The position numbers and the translations under genes were made by a program. Shown here one piece after another: positions 1 through 8,453 of a DNA stretch of 64,000 nucleotides. The notes beneath the pieces were generated by a model that saw only the letters and a list, made by a program, of their open reading frames with translations, was not told the origin of the DNA and did no database searches. The stretch covers positions 1 to 64,000 of the forward strand of contig NZ_LXEP01000044.1 of NCBI RefSeq assembly GCF_001654835.1, read 5' to 3'. The stretch comes from Buttiauxella gaviniae ATCC 51604 (GTDB lineage: Bacteria > Pseudomonadota > Gammaproteobacteria > Enterobacterales > Enterobacteriaceae). Positions within the stretch are counted from its first letter, which is position 1; each line of letters begins with the position of its first letter.

Positions 1-1383
1 CCACGAGGTATGCAGCATGGCCTTTATCTGACCTGGTGTTAAGGTCGCTATCTGTTGAGCGGTCAGTCCTTCATATTCCGTTTTGCTCAAACCACTAATA
101 GTGGCATCAGAAAGCAGGGAAATATCTAACTTGCCAAACTGCTGAGAAGTTAATGCGTTCAGATGCGTTATAGCCGCAACCTGATCCGCCGTTAGCAGGG
201 AAAGCATGTCATTGCTAAAAGAGGACATTTGAGCGGCGGTAAAACCACTGGCTGCCGCAGTGGGGATCCAGTCAATATGTTGCAATGCATTCATTTGTTC
301 AGGGGTGAAGGTGGAAATCTGATGAGCGGTAAGATTAGCGTACTCAGTTACGGCCCATCCTCTGATCGCTGAAGCTGATATCCCCGATAAGTTTAATAAA
401 GCAAACTGTTCACTACTTAATGTACTGATACCCTCGACAGCATTAACCTGAGCGGCAGTTAGTGCTTTCAGATGCGCATTATCGAGATTATTAAGGTCAC
501 CAATAAAAGCGATCTGATCTGGCGTTAACGCCAGCAATGCCGCAGTACTCAGTTTATTTATCTTGGCTGATGTGACTTCTTCAGTATGGATACTCGCCAT
601 CTGTTCAGCCGTGAAACCTACCATTGAAGAAGCCTGAACCTCGTCAACGTGTTTCATGACCTTAACCTGGTCGATGCTTAAGGTAGAAATTTGGTGTGCG
701 GTGAGTCCGTTATATTGCACCGGGTTCATATTCGCGAAAAATGACGCGGGCAATTCAGAAATATTAAGTAGGCTAAACTGATTACTCGTCAACATGCTCA
801 GATCGGTAATCGCAGAAACTTGATTTGCCAATAAAGACGACAGGTGGCCATCATTGAGTTGGTGAAGATTTTCCGCAGATATAACCGCAATATGGTCGCG
901 ATTCAGCGCAGCTAAATCAATTAACTTTATCTGGTTGAGCTTGTTAATCGGAATGCCACTGAAGGCTTCCGTGGTAAGATTGTTCAGCCAGGCGGAAGAA
1001 TACCACTGGTAATTATCATTAATACCCGCCACCTGAGCAGCCGTTAACTGACCTAAATGTTCTTTATCAAGATTACAAAGGTTGTAGAAGGTCAAACGCG
1101 TCATTTGATCAGGCGTGATTGCTTTTGTCGCCGTACTATTGAGGTTATTGAGCCATTCCCCGGTGATGCTATAAAAATCAACGGCCAGTACTGGAATATG
1201 TTCAGCCGTAAACCCCGAAATCGCCTTGCCCGTCACCCAGTCTGGGTGTTTCATCTGCTGAATCTGTGGAACTGTCATCTGGCTGATAAAGTTGGCAGAG
1301 AGGGAAGCGTAATCGTCTTTCGTCCATGAACCAATGGCATTAAGGTCAGGTGTTGAGGCTACATTTTGATTCGAGTCGGGCAC
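1..1383 (-). CDS. Large helical-repeat protein with LTxxQ motifs, C-terminus beyond the window
   Basis: An uninterrupted frame of 461 codons runs off the left edge. The most likely start is GTG at 1383, preceded by AAAAGG at suitable spacing; the next in-frame stop lies about 60 bases further upstream and no ATG occurs between. The protein is built from short units with the pattern LTA-[HAQD]-Q-[IVM]-xx-[ILF], and larger modules that begin near a Y-x-x-L-[ST]-A motif, continue with IS-x-(T/S)-x-x-Q and H-x-DW, and then GFTAEQ. Module starts fall near 1311, 720, 345 and 80, so module length varies (roughly 90 to 200 residues). No signal peptide or enzyme motif is visible. It is probably an all-helical solenoid. 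I do not recognise the family; an interaction or surface role is only a guess. Confidence 0.75.
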   Translation of the reverse strand, partial: MPDSNQNVASTPDLNAIGSWTKDDYASLSANFISQMTVPQIQQMKHPDWVTGKAISGFTAEHIPVLAVDFYSITGEWLNNLNSTATKAITPDQMTRLTFYNLCNLDKEHLGQLTAAQVAGINDNYQWYSSAWLNNLTTEAFSGIPINKLNQIKLIDLAALNRDHIAVISAENLHQLNDGHLSSLLANQVSAITDLSMLTSNQFSLLNISELPASFFANMNPVQYNGLTAHQISTLSIDQVKVMKHVDEVQASSMVGFTAEQMASIHTEEVTSAKINKLSTAALLALTPDQIAFIGDLNNLDNAHLKALTAAQVNAVEGISTLSSEQFALLNLSGISASAIRGWAVTEYANLTAHQISTFTPEQMNALQHIDWIPTAAASGFTAAQMSSFSNDMLSLLTADQVAAITHLNALTSQQFGKLDISLLSDATISGLSKTEYEGLTAQQIATLTPGQIKAMLHTSW

Positions 1384-2028
1384 AGTTTTGCCTTTTGGTG
1401 GGATGAGTATTGGTTTTGCGTTAAATACAAAAGTGAATAGGATGCTAATTATTTATTTGACAGGAAATACATCCCTTTTTCGGTAAACATAAAGAGAGGT
1501 ATCCAGGTTAATATTATCAACCTATGAATTTACCGAAAGCTTTATTTTAGTACACTCTTTCACCTGAAACAGGAAATATAGACATTGCGAAATTACCGCG
1601 CACTTACAATTCGAAATAAATTCTTACTATTGCAAACATCTTTGTTTTTTTTATGATCAATGGCATGTTAAAAATGAGGCTGTGATTTATAAATGTTAAC
1701 GCCAATAAAGATAAGTGCATTGCAGTTGACAAAAAAATAACATTCAACAAGCAACCTCCATTAACCAAAATTACCCAATATTCACTCCGGCACCTATTTT
1801 TACATCGCTGGTCTGCTGTGATACTTAACCACGCATATTCTCTAAGATTTAGATAATTCGAGTCTTGGCCAACTTCTCTTTATATTGCTGTCTGAAAATA
1901 TCGAAACCTACCAGGAGGCATTTCAGGCTTCTTCAAAACTCGGCGACATACCAACATCAACCAGATACATATTTTTCACTACACCGGCGCGAACAGCAGC
2001 GTTTGGGATATGTATGGATGGAAATTCC
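1384..2028. other. AT-rich intergenic region without a supported gene
   Basis: This 645-base gap lies between the start of the repeat protein and the 3' end of the LysR gene. It is markedly AT-rich. Short open frames exist, but none has a ribosome binding site together with a convincing protein. It probably holds the promoter of the repeat-protein gene near 1400-1500; I cannot place it exactly. Confidence 0.5.
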
Positions 2029-2937
2029 TTATTCCCAAGGTGATCCTTGCTCCCAGCTTTCAATAAGCAGGTCAATAAAAGAGCGGATTCGTGGTGATAA
2101 GTGTCGTTTGCTGGGATAAATCACCCGAATAGGTTCCGGAGGAAAAGGATATTCCTCAAGAACAGGCACCAATCTTCCACTACGCAAATCCTCGCCTAGC
2201 AAATAGGTGGGTAAGTGGACGATTCCGAACCCAGAAATAGCCGATGCACGCATGGCTTCAGAACTGTCGAGGTTAAGCCTGCCAGGCCCTTCATAAACAA
2301 AAGTGCCTTCCGGGGTCGCAAACCGCCAGCTGCGTCTCTTTTCTGCACTCAGAAGAAAGATAGTGTCATGCCCGGTTAAGTCTGCGGGTGTTTCTGGAAC
2401 GCCCCGTGAGGATAAATACTCGGGTGATGCACAAGTGACAATGTGCTGCGAAGCAATTGTACGGGTAAGAATACGTGAGTCATCGCGAGGTTCACCGATG
2501 CGAATGGCAATATCAAAGCCTTCTTCAATAAGATCAACAAACCTGTCGCTAAAGGACACCTCCGCACGAAGTTCCGGCCACTTTTTCAGATAAACATCCA
2601 GAATGGGAAGGATATGGCGCTGCCCAAAAGAAAGCGGCGCACTCAGCCGGAGAGTCCCCGTTGGCTTACCCCTGCGCATGGCCATGGCGGCATCGACCTC
2701 TTCCAGGTCATCCAGTATCTGTCGGCAACGATCGAACATGACCCTCCCTTCATCGGTGAGACTCAGACTCCGTGTGGTACGGTTAAGGAGACGAACCCCC
2801 ATACGCGTTTCGAGCCTGACAATACTCTTGCCAATGGCAGAACGTGTGAGCCCAAGAGAACCCGCGGCGTGGGTGTAACTCCCGGCTTTTACAGCCGCGA
2901 CGAACGCGGCGATGTCACCAATGCTGTTGATCTCCAT
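2029..2937 (-). CDS. LysR-family transcriptional regulator
   Basis: This 302-residue protein has the normal length for LysR regulators. Residues 1-60 form the winged helix-turn-helix (FVAAVKAGSYTHAAGSLGLT, then SAIGKSIVRLE), and residues 90-295 the periplasmic-binding-protein-like effector domain. It belongs to the large subgroup that includes DhcR/AaeR-like proteins, usually tied to neighbouring redox or hydrolase genes. It is divergent from the esterase gene at 3059, with about 120 bases between the two starts, so it probably controls that gene and itself from this shared region. The effector is unknown. Confidence 0.9.
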   Translation of the reverse strand: MEINSIGDIAAFVAAVKAGSYTHAAGSLGLTRSAIGKSIVRLETRMGVRLLNRTTRSLSLTDEGRVMFDRCRQILDDLEEVDAAMAMRRGKPTGTLRLSAPLSFGQRHILPILDVYLKKWPELRAEVSFSDRFVDLIEEGFDIAIRIGEPRDDSRILTRTIASQHIVTCASPEYLSSRGVPETPADLTGHDTIFLLSAEKRRSWRFATPEGTFVYEGPGRLNLDSSEAMRASAISGFGIVHLPTYLLGEDLRSGRLVPVLEEYPFPPEPIRVIYPSKRHLSPRIRSFIDLLIESWEQGSPWE

Positions 2938-3058
2938 GCTTTATTTATCTCATCCAATACGGGCGATAAAGTACCCTAATATGGGAAGCACATTCCCCAA
3001 ATGTTTATATATTATAGATTCCTGTTCACTTATAACGCAAATGCAAACAGGAATGACA

Positions 3059-3988
3059 ATGCTGAATCAACAAACTAAGCAAGCCGTAAAAGAATGGTCT
3101 GAAAGTCTGGCCGGTCTGGGTCCAATCCTTACGGGTGAGGATACCGTAACGCCTATGAGTGAGGTGCGTGACGCCTACGCTCGGATGCTGGCTAAAAATC
3201 CCGCACCTGCCGGTGTCAGCTTTACTGAGGTTGATATGGGGGGCGTGCCGGGAACGCTGGTGACTCCTGACAACCTTGAAACAGATGCCATCGTGATGTA
3301 CATCCACGGCGGGGCTTACATTGTCGGCGAATCGTCGGGCTATCACGGTATTGGTGGCAACTACGCCAGCATGCTGGGCGCACGGGTATACATGCCGGAT
3401 TACCGTCTGGCGCCGGAGTATCCTTTCCCTACGCCCGTTACCGATACCGTTCGTGCGTATGAGTGGTTAATTGAACAGGGATTTGACGCCAGCAAAATCG
3501 TACTGGCAGGCGAGTCTGCGGGCGGAGCAATGGTGGTTACCGTTATGGTAGCTGCACGTAATAAAGGCCTGCCACTTCCAGCCGGCGGTGTTTCCATTTC
3601 CCCATGGGCCAACCTTGAGCACACGGGCGTCTCCATGACCAACCGGGAAGGTCTTGATCCTCTGAACACCAAGGCCGGTCTGGATTTCCTGGCACGTACC
3701 TTCCTGGGCGATGCTTTACCTAATCACCCAATGGCATCACCGGTGTTTGCCGATGTGACAGGTCTGCCGCCGGTGCTGGTTCAGATTGGAGAGAATGAAC
3801 TGATGCTGAGCGACGCGATGCGGCTCGCAACTCATCTGGGTGATAACCGGGTTCGCGTAAATCTGGAAGTCTGGCCGGGTATGTTCCACGCCTGGCATTT
3901 CTTCTCCACGCTGCAGCCAGAAGCGGTGCAGGCTCTTGAGAGCTCCGTCGCCTTTATCAAGCAAGCTCTGCGGGATGCATCTAAGTAA
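3059..3988 (+). CDS. Alpha/beta hydrolase of the HSL (acetyl esterase-like) family
   Basis: This is a 309-residue cytoplasmic carboxylester hydrolase. Motifs visible are the oxyanion HGG in YIHGGAYIVG, the nucleophile elbow GESAGG, an Asp in the DVTGLPPVLVQ region and the catalytic His in the WPGMFHAWHFF segment. These define the hormone-sensitive-lipase branch (alpha/beta hydrolase fold-3). The frame is open further upstream, but AGGA sits six bases before ATG 3059, and the length from there fits the family; ATG 3053 is an alternative. The gene diverges from the LysR regulator at 2029-2937, which is its likely controller. The natural substrate is unknown; short-chain esters are typical for the family. 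Confidence 0.9.
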   Translation: MLNQQTKQAVKEWSESLAGLGPILTGEDTVTPMSEVRDAYARMLAKNPAPAGVSFTEVDMGGVPGTLVTPDNLETDAIVMYIHGGAYIVGESSGYHGIGGNYASMLGARVYMPDYRLAPEYPFPTPVTDTVRAYEWLIEQGFDASKIVLAGESAGGAMVVTVMVAARNKGLPLPAGGVSISPWANLEHTGVSMTNREGLDPLNTKAGLDFLARTFLGDALPNHPMASPVFADVTGLPPVLVQIGENELMLSDAMRLATHLGDNRVRVNLEVWPGMFHAWHFFSTLQPEAVQALESSVAFIKQALRDASK

Positions 3989-4007
3989 TTATCAATGATA
4001 ATCGCTT

Positions 4008-4034
4008 AAAAAAGGGGCGCGTCTAATTGCGCCC
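4008..4034. terminator. Hairpin GGGCGC/GCGCCC with an A-run on its left
   Basis: A six-base-pair GC stem (4015-4020 with 4029-4034) follows six A residues on the + strand. On the - strand this reads stem then T-run, so it is a better terminator for leftward transcripts. It may also serve the esterase gene that ends at 3988. Confidence 0.5.
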
Positions 4035-4166
4035 ATCAGAAGTAAAAATGACGGATTGATAGAAACAACTTTCTTTATATCCCGATCCTACCTAACGGCG
4101 TCTGCAACTATTTTTGTATTAGTTACACCTGCTTTTAATCAATTAAAACACCGTGGCGTTAGCAAC

Positions 4167-4227
4167 GTCCGCTTCGGTACTTATCAGCCACAGGTTGATC
4201 TCTGTCAGCTATGAGCGAGGAATGGAC
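4167..4227. repeat. Intergenic repeat, diverged copy
   Basis: This 61-base element starts with GTCCGCTTC and ends with GTCAGCTATGAGCGAGGAA followed by TGGAC. Its right half is nearly identical to the copies at 14593 and 15298, while its left half has diverged. It lies in the 477-base gap between the esterase and the MarR-GNAT gene, in which I see no gene. Confidence 0.6.
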
Positions 4228-4464
4228 ATTGAGAAAACAACCATGCCCACTGTTATCAGTTGAAAATTTGGCTAAGTTCGTTGCGTTACCAAAAAGCCAT
4301 ATTCAGTGAATTGTACCGTGGCATTTGTCCCAAATATCCACATCATAAAGGATGGGAATTATAGAAATGCAGAATTATTGAATAAAACAAAGGGATTTTA
4401 CCGGATAAGGGCAATAAGTGCGGCTATCCGATAAATCCATAATATGAGTTAGGCTTTTATCATG

Positions 4465-5384
4465 TTATAGCTTTTTGAGCATGCAGATTCCGCAGCTATT
4501 ATGGCCTGTATCGCCTAGTCTTTTGGCGAGATGACGAAAGCCGAAAATTTCATAAAGACGAACGGCATCCTTCAGCTCGTCAAGCGTTTCGAGATAACAG
4601 GACTGATAACCCATGGCAGCAGCCTGAGTCATAATGAAGGAGATCATTCGTCTGCCCATCCCCATTCCTTTTACATCACTGCTGAAAAAAAGCTTCTGCA
4701 TTTCGCAAATGCCATCTTCACCAGCCAGCGGAGCGATACCCCCCCCCCAACAATTTTTCCCATGGACTCAACAACCCAGTATCTTGCTTCAGGCTTATTG
4801 TATGCCTCACTTAAATGGTCGAGTTCGGGATCGTGGAGGCTCACACCCTCCAGATGATCGATTTTATTCTCCCGAAAACTGTTGCGTATGATCTCTGCTA
4901 TAGCGGCATTATCTCTAGGCTCAATGGGCCGAAGGGTCATTCCTGCTTCACGTTGACGACGTGCGTTTCGAAGGCTACCGGAGAATTGCATGATAGTTTT
5001 AAGGAATTCCTGTACCTCCTGGTCTGAGGATGAGGCAAGAGCCTCCTCAGTAAACCTATCGGCATTTTCTTCCAAATATAAAAGCCGTTGCTTTCCTGAA
5101 TCGCTTAACCGAAATGTTGAAGCTCTGCCGTCCTGACCATCATATTCTCTCAGTAAATATCCTGCTTCAATCAGGGTGCGGAGTGTACGACTCATGCTCG
5201 CTTTCTCAACGCAGAGCTTAGTTGCCAATTCTGTTGCACCGGAAGGTTTACTATTCAGTTCAATCAAAATATGGCTCTGAAGGGGAGATAATTCAGTTCC
5301 GCTGCTTTTACGACTGAGCATACCCAGCTCTCGGACCATTTCACGTAATGCTGAACGAAACGGTCGTACTTCATTTTTTTTCAT
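4465..5384 (-). pseudogene. MarR-GNAT fusion (regulator plus N-acetyltransferase), out of frame at a run of ten G
   Basis: Residues 1-140 (from ATG 5384) are a MarR winged-helix domain (LSPLQSHILIELNSKPSGAT, then EKASMSRTLRTL). The next part is a GNAT acetyltransferase (TLRPIEPRDNAAIAEIIRNS). At plus-strand positions 4739-4748 there are ten C (ten G in the gene). With ten, the frame reads GGGVSLRWLVK and then runs on wrongly. With eight or eleven it would read GGGIAPLAGEDG and continue into the fragment containing VKGMGMGRRM and YEIFGFRH, the rest of the GNAT fold, ending at 4465. Thus one indel separates a complete gene of about 305 residues from a broken one. It may be phase variation, a decayed gene or a sequencing error. 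Start 5384 is preferred because the earlier ATG at 5420 lies inside the palindromic operator. Confidence 0.85.
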
Positions 5385-5415
5385 AAATCTTGCCTGCATT
5401 GAATGATAGAGGCTA

Positions 5416-5460
5416 ATCATACATAAACTAGTTAACAGTGTTAACTAGTTTATGTATGAT
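5416..5460. promoter_or_regulatory. Perfect 45-bp palindrome, probable MarR operator
   Basis: Two exact 22-base arms flank a single central G at 5438. The core is ACTAGTTAAC / GTTAACTAGT. It starts 32 bases upstream of the MarR-GNAT start (5384) and 31 bases before the small rightward ORF at 5491. MarR dimers bind symmetric sites of this sort, so autoregulation and control of a divergent transcript are likely (inference). Confidence 0.7.
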
Positions 5461-5490
5461 GATCGAACATTAGCAAACAGGCTACTCGTT

Positions 5491-5601
5491 ATGAATTTTT
5501 CAAAATGTAATGACAAGGTTCTTCGCAGGATCGTTTTAGTGACTACCGTTACAATGCTGTCAAGCTATGCGATGGTTCTGCTGTATCACTTTTTATCGTG
5601 A
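5491..5601 (+). CDS. Small ORF with one hydrophobic segment, possible remnant of a divergent membrane gene
   Basis: The 36-codon frame begins ATG 5491 and encodes a basic N-terminus (MNFSKCNDKVLRR) followed by about 22 mostly hydrophobic residues ending in LLYHFLS. MarR regulators often diverge from an efflux permease; this may be the first membrane segment of such a permease left after deletion, or a genuine small membrane protein. No strong ribosome binding site is visible. Confidence 0.3.
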   Translation: MNFSKCNDKVLRRIVLVTTVTMLSSYAMVLLYHFLS

Positions 5602-6154
5602 AACCCTGAATTATCTATAGGGGATATGTCGGTCTGATGATGCGCGAATTCATCAGCGCGATGAGAAAAAAAGGCAGGCAATCAATCCACCTCGCATCAT
5701 GTTGGGCCCAACAAGAAATTCGGCTACGCCTATATCAAGCTTTCTGAGTCAGAGCATGGCGGCATGAAATGATCATGATGCTTTAGCTTGGCATTCCTGC
5801 AGGCAGATTGGCCTGCTTTCTAAACGCATTATGTCCGCTGTTGGCACGCAGCAGCCGTTCTGACCAAAACTCGTCATAAGAAGGGAGTTATGCGCAAATT
5901 TTGTTGACGATGGTGAAGTGATTAGCAAACGGGTAGTCAAGTCACATGCAATTACGCACAGAATGCAGGTGAGTCGCTTAAGTTGTAGATATCGCCCCCC
6001 CAAGATTCCTGCCCGATTTTTATGGCCTGATATAGAGTAAGAAAGCTTATTAAATACAATAAAAATAAGTAGCTAAACGACCAAGAAGCTTCTCAGTCAA
6101 ATGATAGCATCATGGAACATGAAGTTCTGGAGGGGTGTGCTCGTGTGAAACATC
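5602..6154. other. Intergenic region with degenerate, unsupported reading frames
   Basis: No gene can be supported. Short protein-like stretches occur in different frames, for instance KKFGYAYIKLSESEHGG near 5712-5760 and FVDDGEVISKRVVKSHAIT near 5900-5960, which would fit decayed coding sequence. I cannot name the parent gene. Confidence 0.3.
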
Positions 6155-6334
6155 ATGACATTTGAACAGAAATATAGGTTGAGCAACCTGCGGACCGAAC
6201 AAGTCGCGGCATTTATTGAATCGAGCTTAACAACTACAGGAAGTATGGAAATTGTCGAATGCAAAAATCTGGAAAAACCACCATATACCTTGGACGCCTT
6301 CTCTCTCAAGGCGTTACAATTTTTCTACATTTAA
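6155..6334 (+). CDS. Hypothetical 59-residue protein
   Basis: ATG 6155 to TAA 6334 encodes a compact, normally composed protein (MTFEQKYRLSNLRTEQ at the start, LKALQFFYI at the end) with no membrane segment. An in-frame stop just upstream excludes a longer form in this frame. A GGAGGGG lies about 20 bases upstream, further than usual. It is followed by a hairpin terminator at 6412. The family is not recognised; it could be the surviving 3' end of a larger gene. Confidence 0.35.
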   Translation: MTFEQKYRLSNLRTEQVAAFIESSLTTTGSMEIVECKNLEKPPYTLDAFSLKALQFFYI

Positions 6335-6411
6335 ATCCTGCGTGGGTATTGCGTTACGATGAGATAAGTCATTAGTGCAGAAAAACCATCCCTACACCTT
6401 TTCATTCTGGA

Positions 6412-6439
6412 AAACTGGCCGTCACAAGCCAGTTTTTTT
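6412..6439. terminator. Hairpin terminator between converging transcripts
   Basis: The stem AAACTGGC / GCCAGTTT has eight pairs, a loop of eight bases and a run of seven T on the + strand, with an A-run on the left. It can stop transcripts from both directions, in particular the uptake operon that ends at 6444. Confidence 0.7.
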
Positions 6440-6443
6440 ATGT

Positions 6444-7673
6444 CTATTTTCGCATAGGCCGACAAATCACAACCATTGCTATCGCGCTACAGAACGGAAA
6501 AAATGCCAATTGTAGCCACGGGAAAATGGCCTTATAGGAAGGAGTCAACGCGTCGTCAAGTTGGTTGCCCAGAAGGAAATTTCCCGCCAGTACCGCACAT
6601 CCCCCAGCGGAGGCAAGCGCGCCATAGTGTGCGCCCAGCGTCGATTCGTTAGCGAACCACGGAATCAAATCTTTCACTGAAGGCACCAGCAGCATTTGCC
6701 CCAAGGTCAGTAACGTAACAAAACACACCGAAGGCAAAAGCCGTAGTGCGTTTTCTGGCGCAGGGGTGGCGGCAAACAGCGCGACGCTAAGAAATGAGAC
6801 AGAAATAAGCAGAAAACCCACGGGCAGGATGCGCACGGCACCGATGCGGCGAGCCAAACGTGCCAGTGGTAGTTGTAGGATAATAACCAGCAGCGATGCC
6901 AGCATAAACAACGGGCCAAGATCTTTCTCGCTACCACCGGCACGTTGGATTTCCACCGGCAGCGCAAAATATAACTGGTTATAGCTTAACAGCCAGGAGC
7001 CATAGGCAATAATAAAGGCGACAAACCGTAGATTATGGAATGTCGTCCACCACGGAAGGATGTGTAGTGTCTGTTTCCTGTCATGCGTAGGAGGGAGGGA
7101 GAAAAACAACACCACCAGTGCGACGACGAAGACACCCGCACCCGCCAGCACAACCTGACGAAAACCTAACCCTGTCAGCAATGCCCCCGCCACTGGCCCA
7201 AGTACGGCCCCCAGCTCTCCACAAACCGCAAACAACGCAAACCATTCCGCCCGGCTACGTTTCCCCCTTAATTCGCTTTGCGTTCCAGCCTTTGCCAGTA
7301 AAGCTTCGATTGATGGAGAAAACAGTGCACCACCGATGCCAGTAAGACAGGCGCCAATGATAATCGGATAGAGTGACTGCCCAAATGCCAGTAGCAGATA
7401 GCCCGCCACACGGACAATACAGCCGCTGAGGATAACGATACGTGCGCCGTAGCGATCAGACAAAGCGCCGCCAACAATAAACATGCCTTGCTGCGAAAAC
7501 GTTCGCAAACCTAATATCAGCCCGATGAGTCCGCCGGACAGCATCATATCGTCGCGTAAAAACATGGCCAGAAACGGTACCACCGCGTAAAAACCAATAT
7601 TAAAAACAAACTGGCTGCCCAGTAACACAGGCGGCCAGGGCTGAGTGACTGACCGCAGATTTGGCAAAGGCAT
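6444..7673 (-). CDS. MFS transporter, last gene of the iron/siderophore-type operon
   Basis: This 409-residue protein has about twelve hydrophobic segments and the MFS loop 2-3 motif (GGALSDRYGARIVIL). It resembles the DHA1/MdtH-like group. It starts 15 bases after the ABC ATPase stop and shares the Fur-box promoter at 10532. In iron loci such MFS proteins commonly export a siderophore (EntS) or help move it across the inner membrane, so a role in siderophore traffic is likely by context. Drug efflux is the alternative. No outer-membrane receptor or biosynthesis gene is present in the window. Confidence 0.8.
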   Translation of the reverse strand: MPLPNLRSVTQPWPPVLLGSQFVFNIGFYAVVPFLAMFLRDDMMLSGGLIGLILGLRTFSQQGMFIVGGALSDRYGARIVILSGCIVRVAGYLLLAFGQSLYPIIIGACLTGIGGALFSPSIEALLAKAGTQSELRGKRSRAEWFALFAVCGELGAVLGPVAGALLTGLGFRQVVLAGAGVFVVALVVLFFSLPPTHDRKQTLHILPWWTTFHNLRFVAFIIAYGSWLLSYNQLYFALPVEIQRAGGSEKDLGPLFMLASLLVIILQLPLARLARRIGAVRILPVGFLLISVSFLSVALFAATPAPENALRLLPSVCFVTLLTLGQMLLVPSVKDLIPWFANESTLGAHYGALASAGGCAVLAGNFLLGNQLDDALTPSYKAIFPWLQLAFFPFCSAIAMVVICRPMRK

Positions 7674-7688
7674 ACTAATGACCTGGTC

Positions 7689-8453
7689 TTAAGCGATGTA
7701 GTGGATATGTTTTTTTCCGTGGAAGGGAGAAATTTCAATCTTAGTCTCTACCCTGAACACATCCCAAAGCAGTGACTCTGTGAGGATCTCGTGCGGGCGA
7801 CCCGCGGTGACGATCTGCCCCTCTTGCATCACAATCAACGCGTCGCAGAACATGGAGGCGTGGTTGAGGTCATGAATAGCCACAATGCTGGTCACTGGCA
7901 GTTCGCTGACGAGTTTCATCAACTGTATCTGATGATGAATATCCAGATGGTTGGTGGGCTCATCAAGGAGGATCTCCGTCGGCGATTGTGCGAGAGCTCG
8001 TGCAATGTGAACACGCTGGCGCTCACCGCCCGATAAACTCTGCCACCCCTGTTCGCTTTTGCTAAGCATATCCACGCGCTGGAGCGCGGCGGTGACAGTA
8101 TCGTCATCTTGCGTGCTCCAGTTAGAGAACGGAGAGTGATGGGGAATACGCCCCAGCTTGACCACGTCGACAACGCGCATATTTGCCTCGGTCATACCGT
8201 GCTGCTCCACAAATGCGACCCGCCGTGCCAACTGTTTTTTGGCAATCCGGGCGATGTTTTGCCCATCCAGCGTGACAGCACCTGAGTTGGGGTGTCGTAA
8301 TCCTGCGAGGATACGCAGCAGTGATGATTTACCGCAGCCGTTAGGACCCAGTAGACCGACTGTTTCTCCGTTCGCAACGCTCAACGAGACGTTGTTGACG
8401 ATGGTTTTTTGACCCACCCTCCAGGTAATATTTTCAGCGGCGATACTCATCAT
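7689..8453 (-). CDS. ABC transporter ATPase, FecE/FepC/BtuD type
   Basis: This 254-residue ATPase has a Walker A GPNGCGKSS at residues 37-45, signature LSGGERQRV, Walker B EILLDEPTNHLD and the switch His in IVAIHDL. It energises import through the FecCD-type permease encoded just upstream. ATG 8453 overlaps the permease stop by four bases, so the two are translationally coupled. It is part of a Fur-controlled operon of binding protein, permease, ATPase and MFS protein. Confidence 0.92.
   Translation of the reverse strand: MMSIAAENITWRVGQKTIVNNVSLSVANGETVGLLGPNGCGKSSLLRILAGLRHPNSGAVTLDGQNIARIAKKQLARRVAFVEQHGMTEANMRVVDVVKLGRIPHHSPFSNWSTQDDDTVTAALQRVDMLSKSEQGWQSLSGGERQRVHIARALAQSPTEILLDEPTNHLDIHHQIQLMKLVSELPVTSIVAIHDLNHASMFCDALIVMQEGQIVTAGRPHEILTESLLWDVFRVETKIEISPFHGKKHIHYIA

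Noticed and set aside
1-1383. Similarity of LTxxQVxAI units to TAL-effector repeats
   Set aside because: Units vary in length, there is no 33-35-residue period and no base-specifying residue pair; the likeness is limited to a short helix start.
1865-2119. Open frame of 84 codons on the + strand
   Set aside because: No ribosome binding site, unnatural composition and overlap with the 3' end of the LysR gene.
3993-4005. Fur-like sequence TTATCAATGATAA after the esterase
   Set aside because: The arms point outwards compared with the 7-1-7 consensus and no gene starts nearby.
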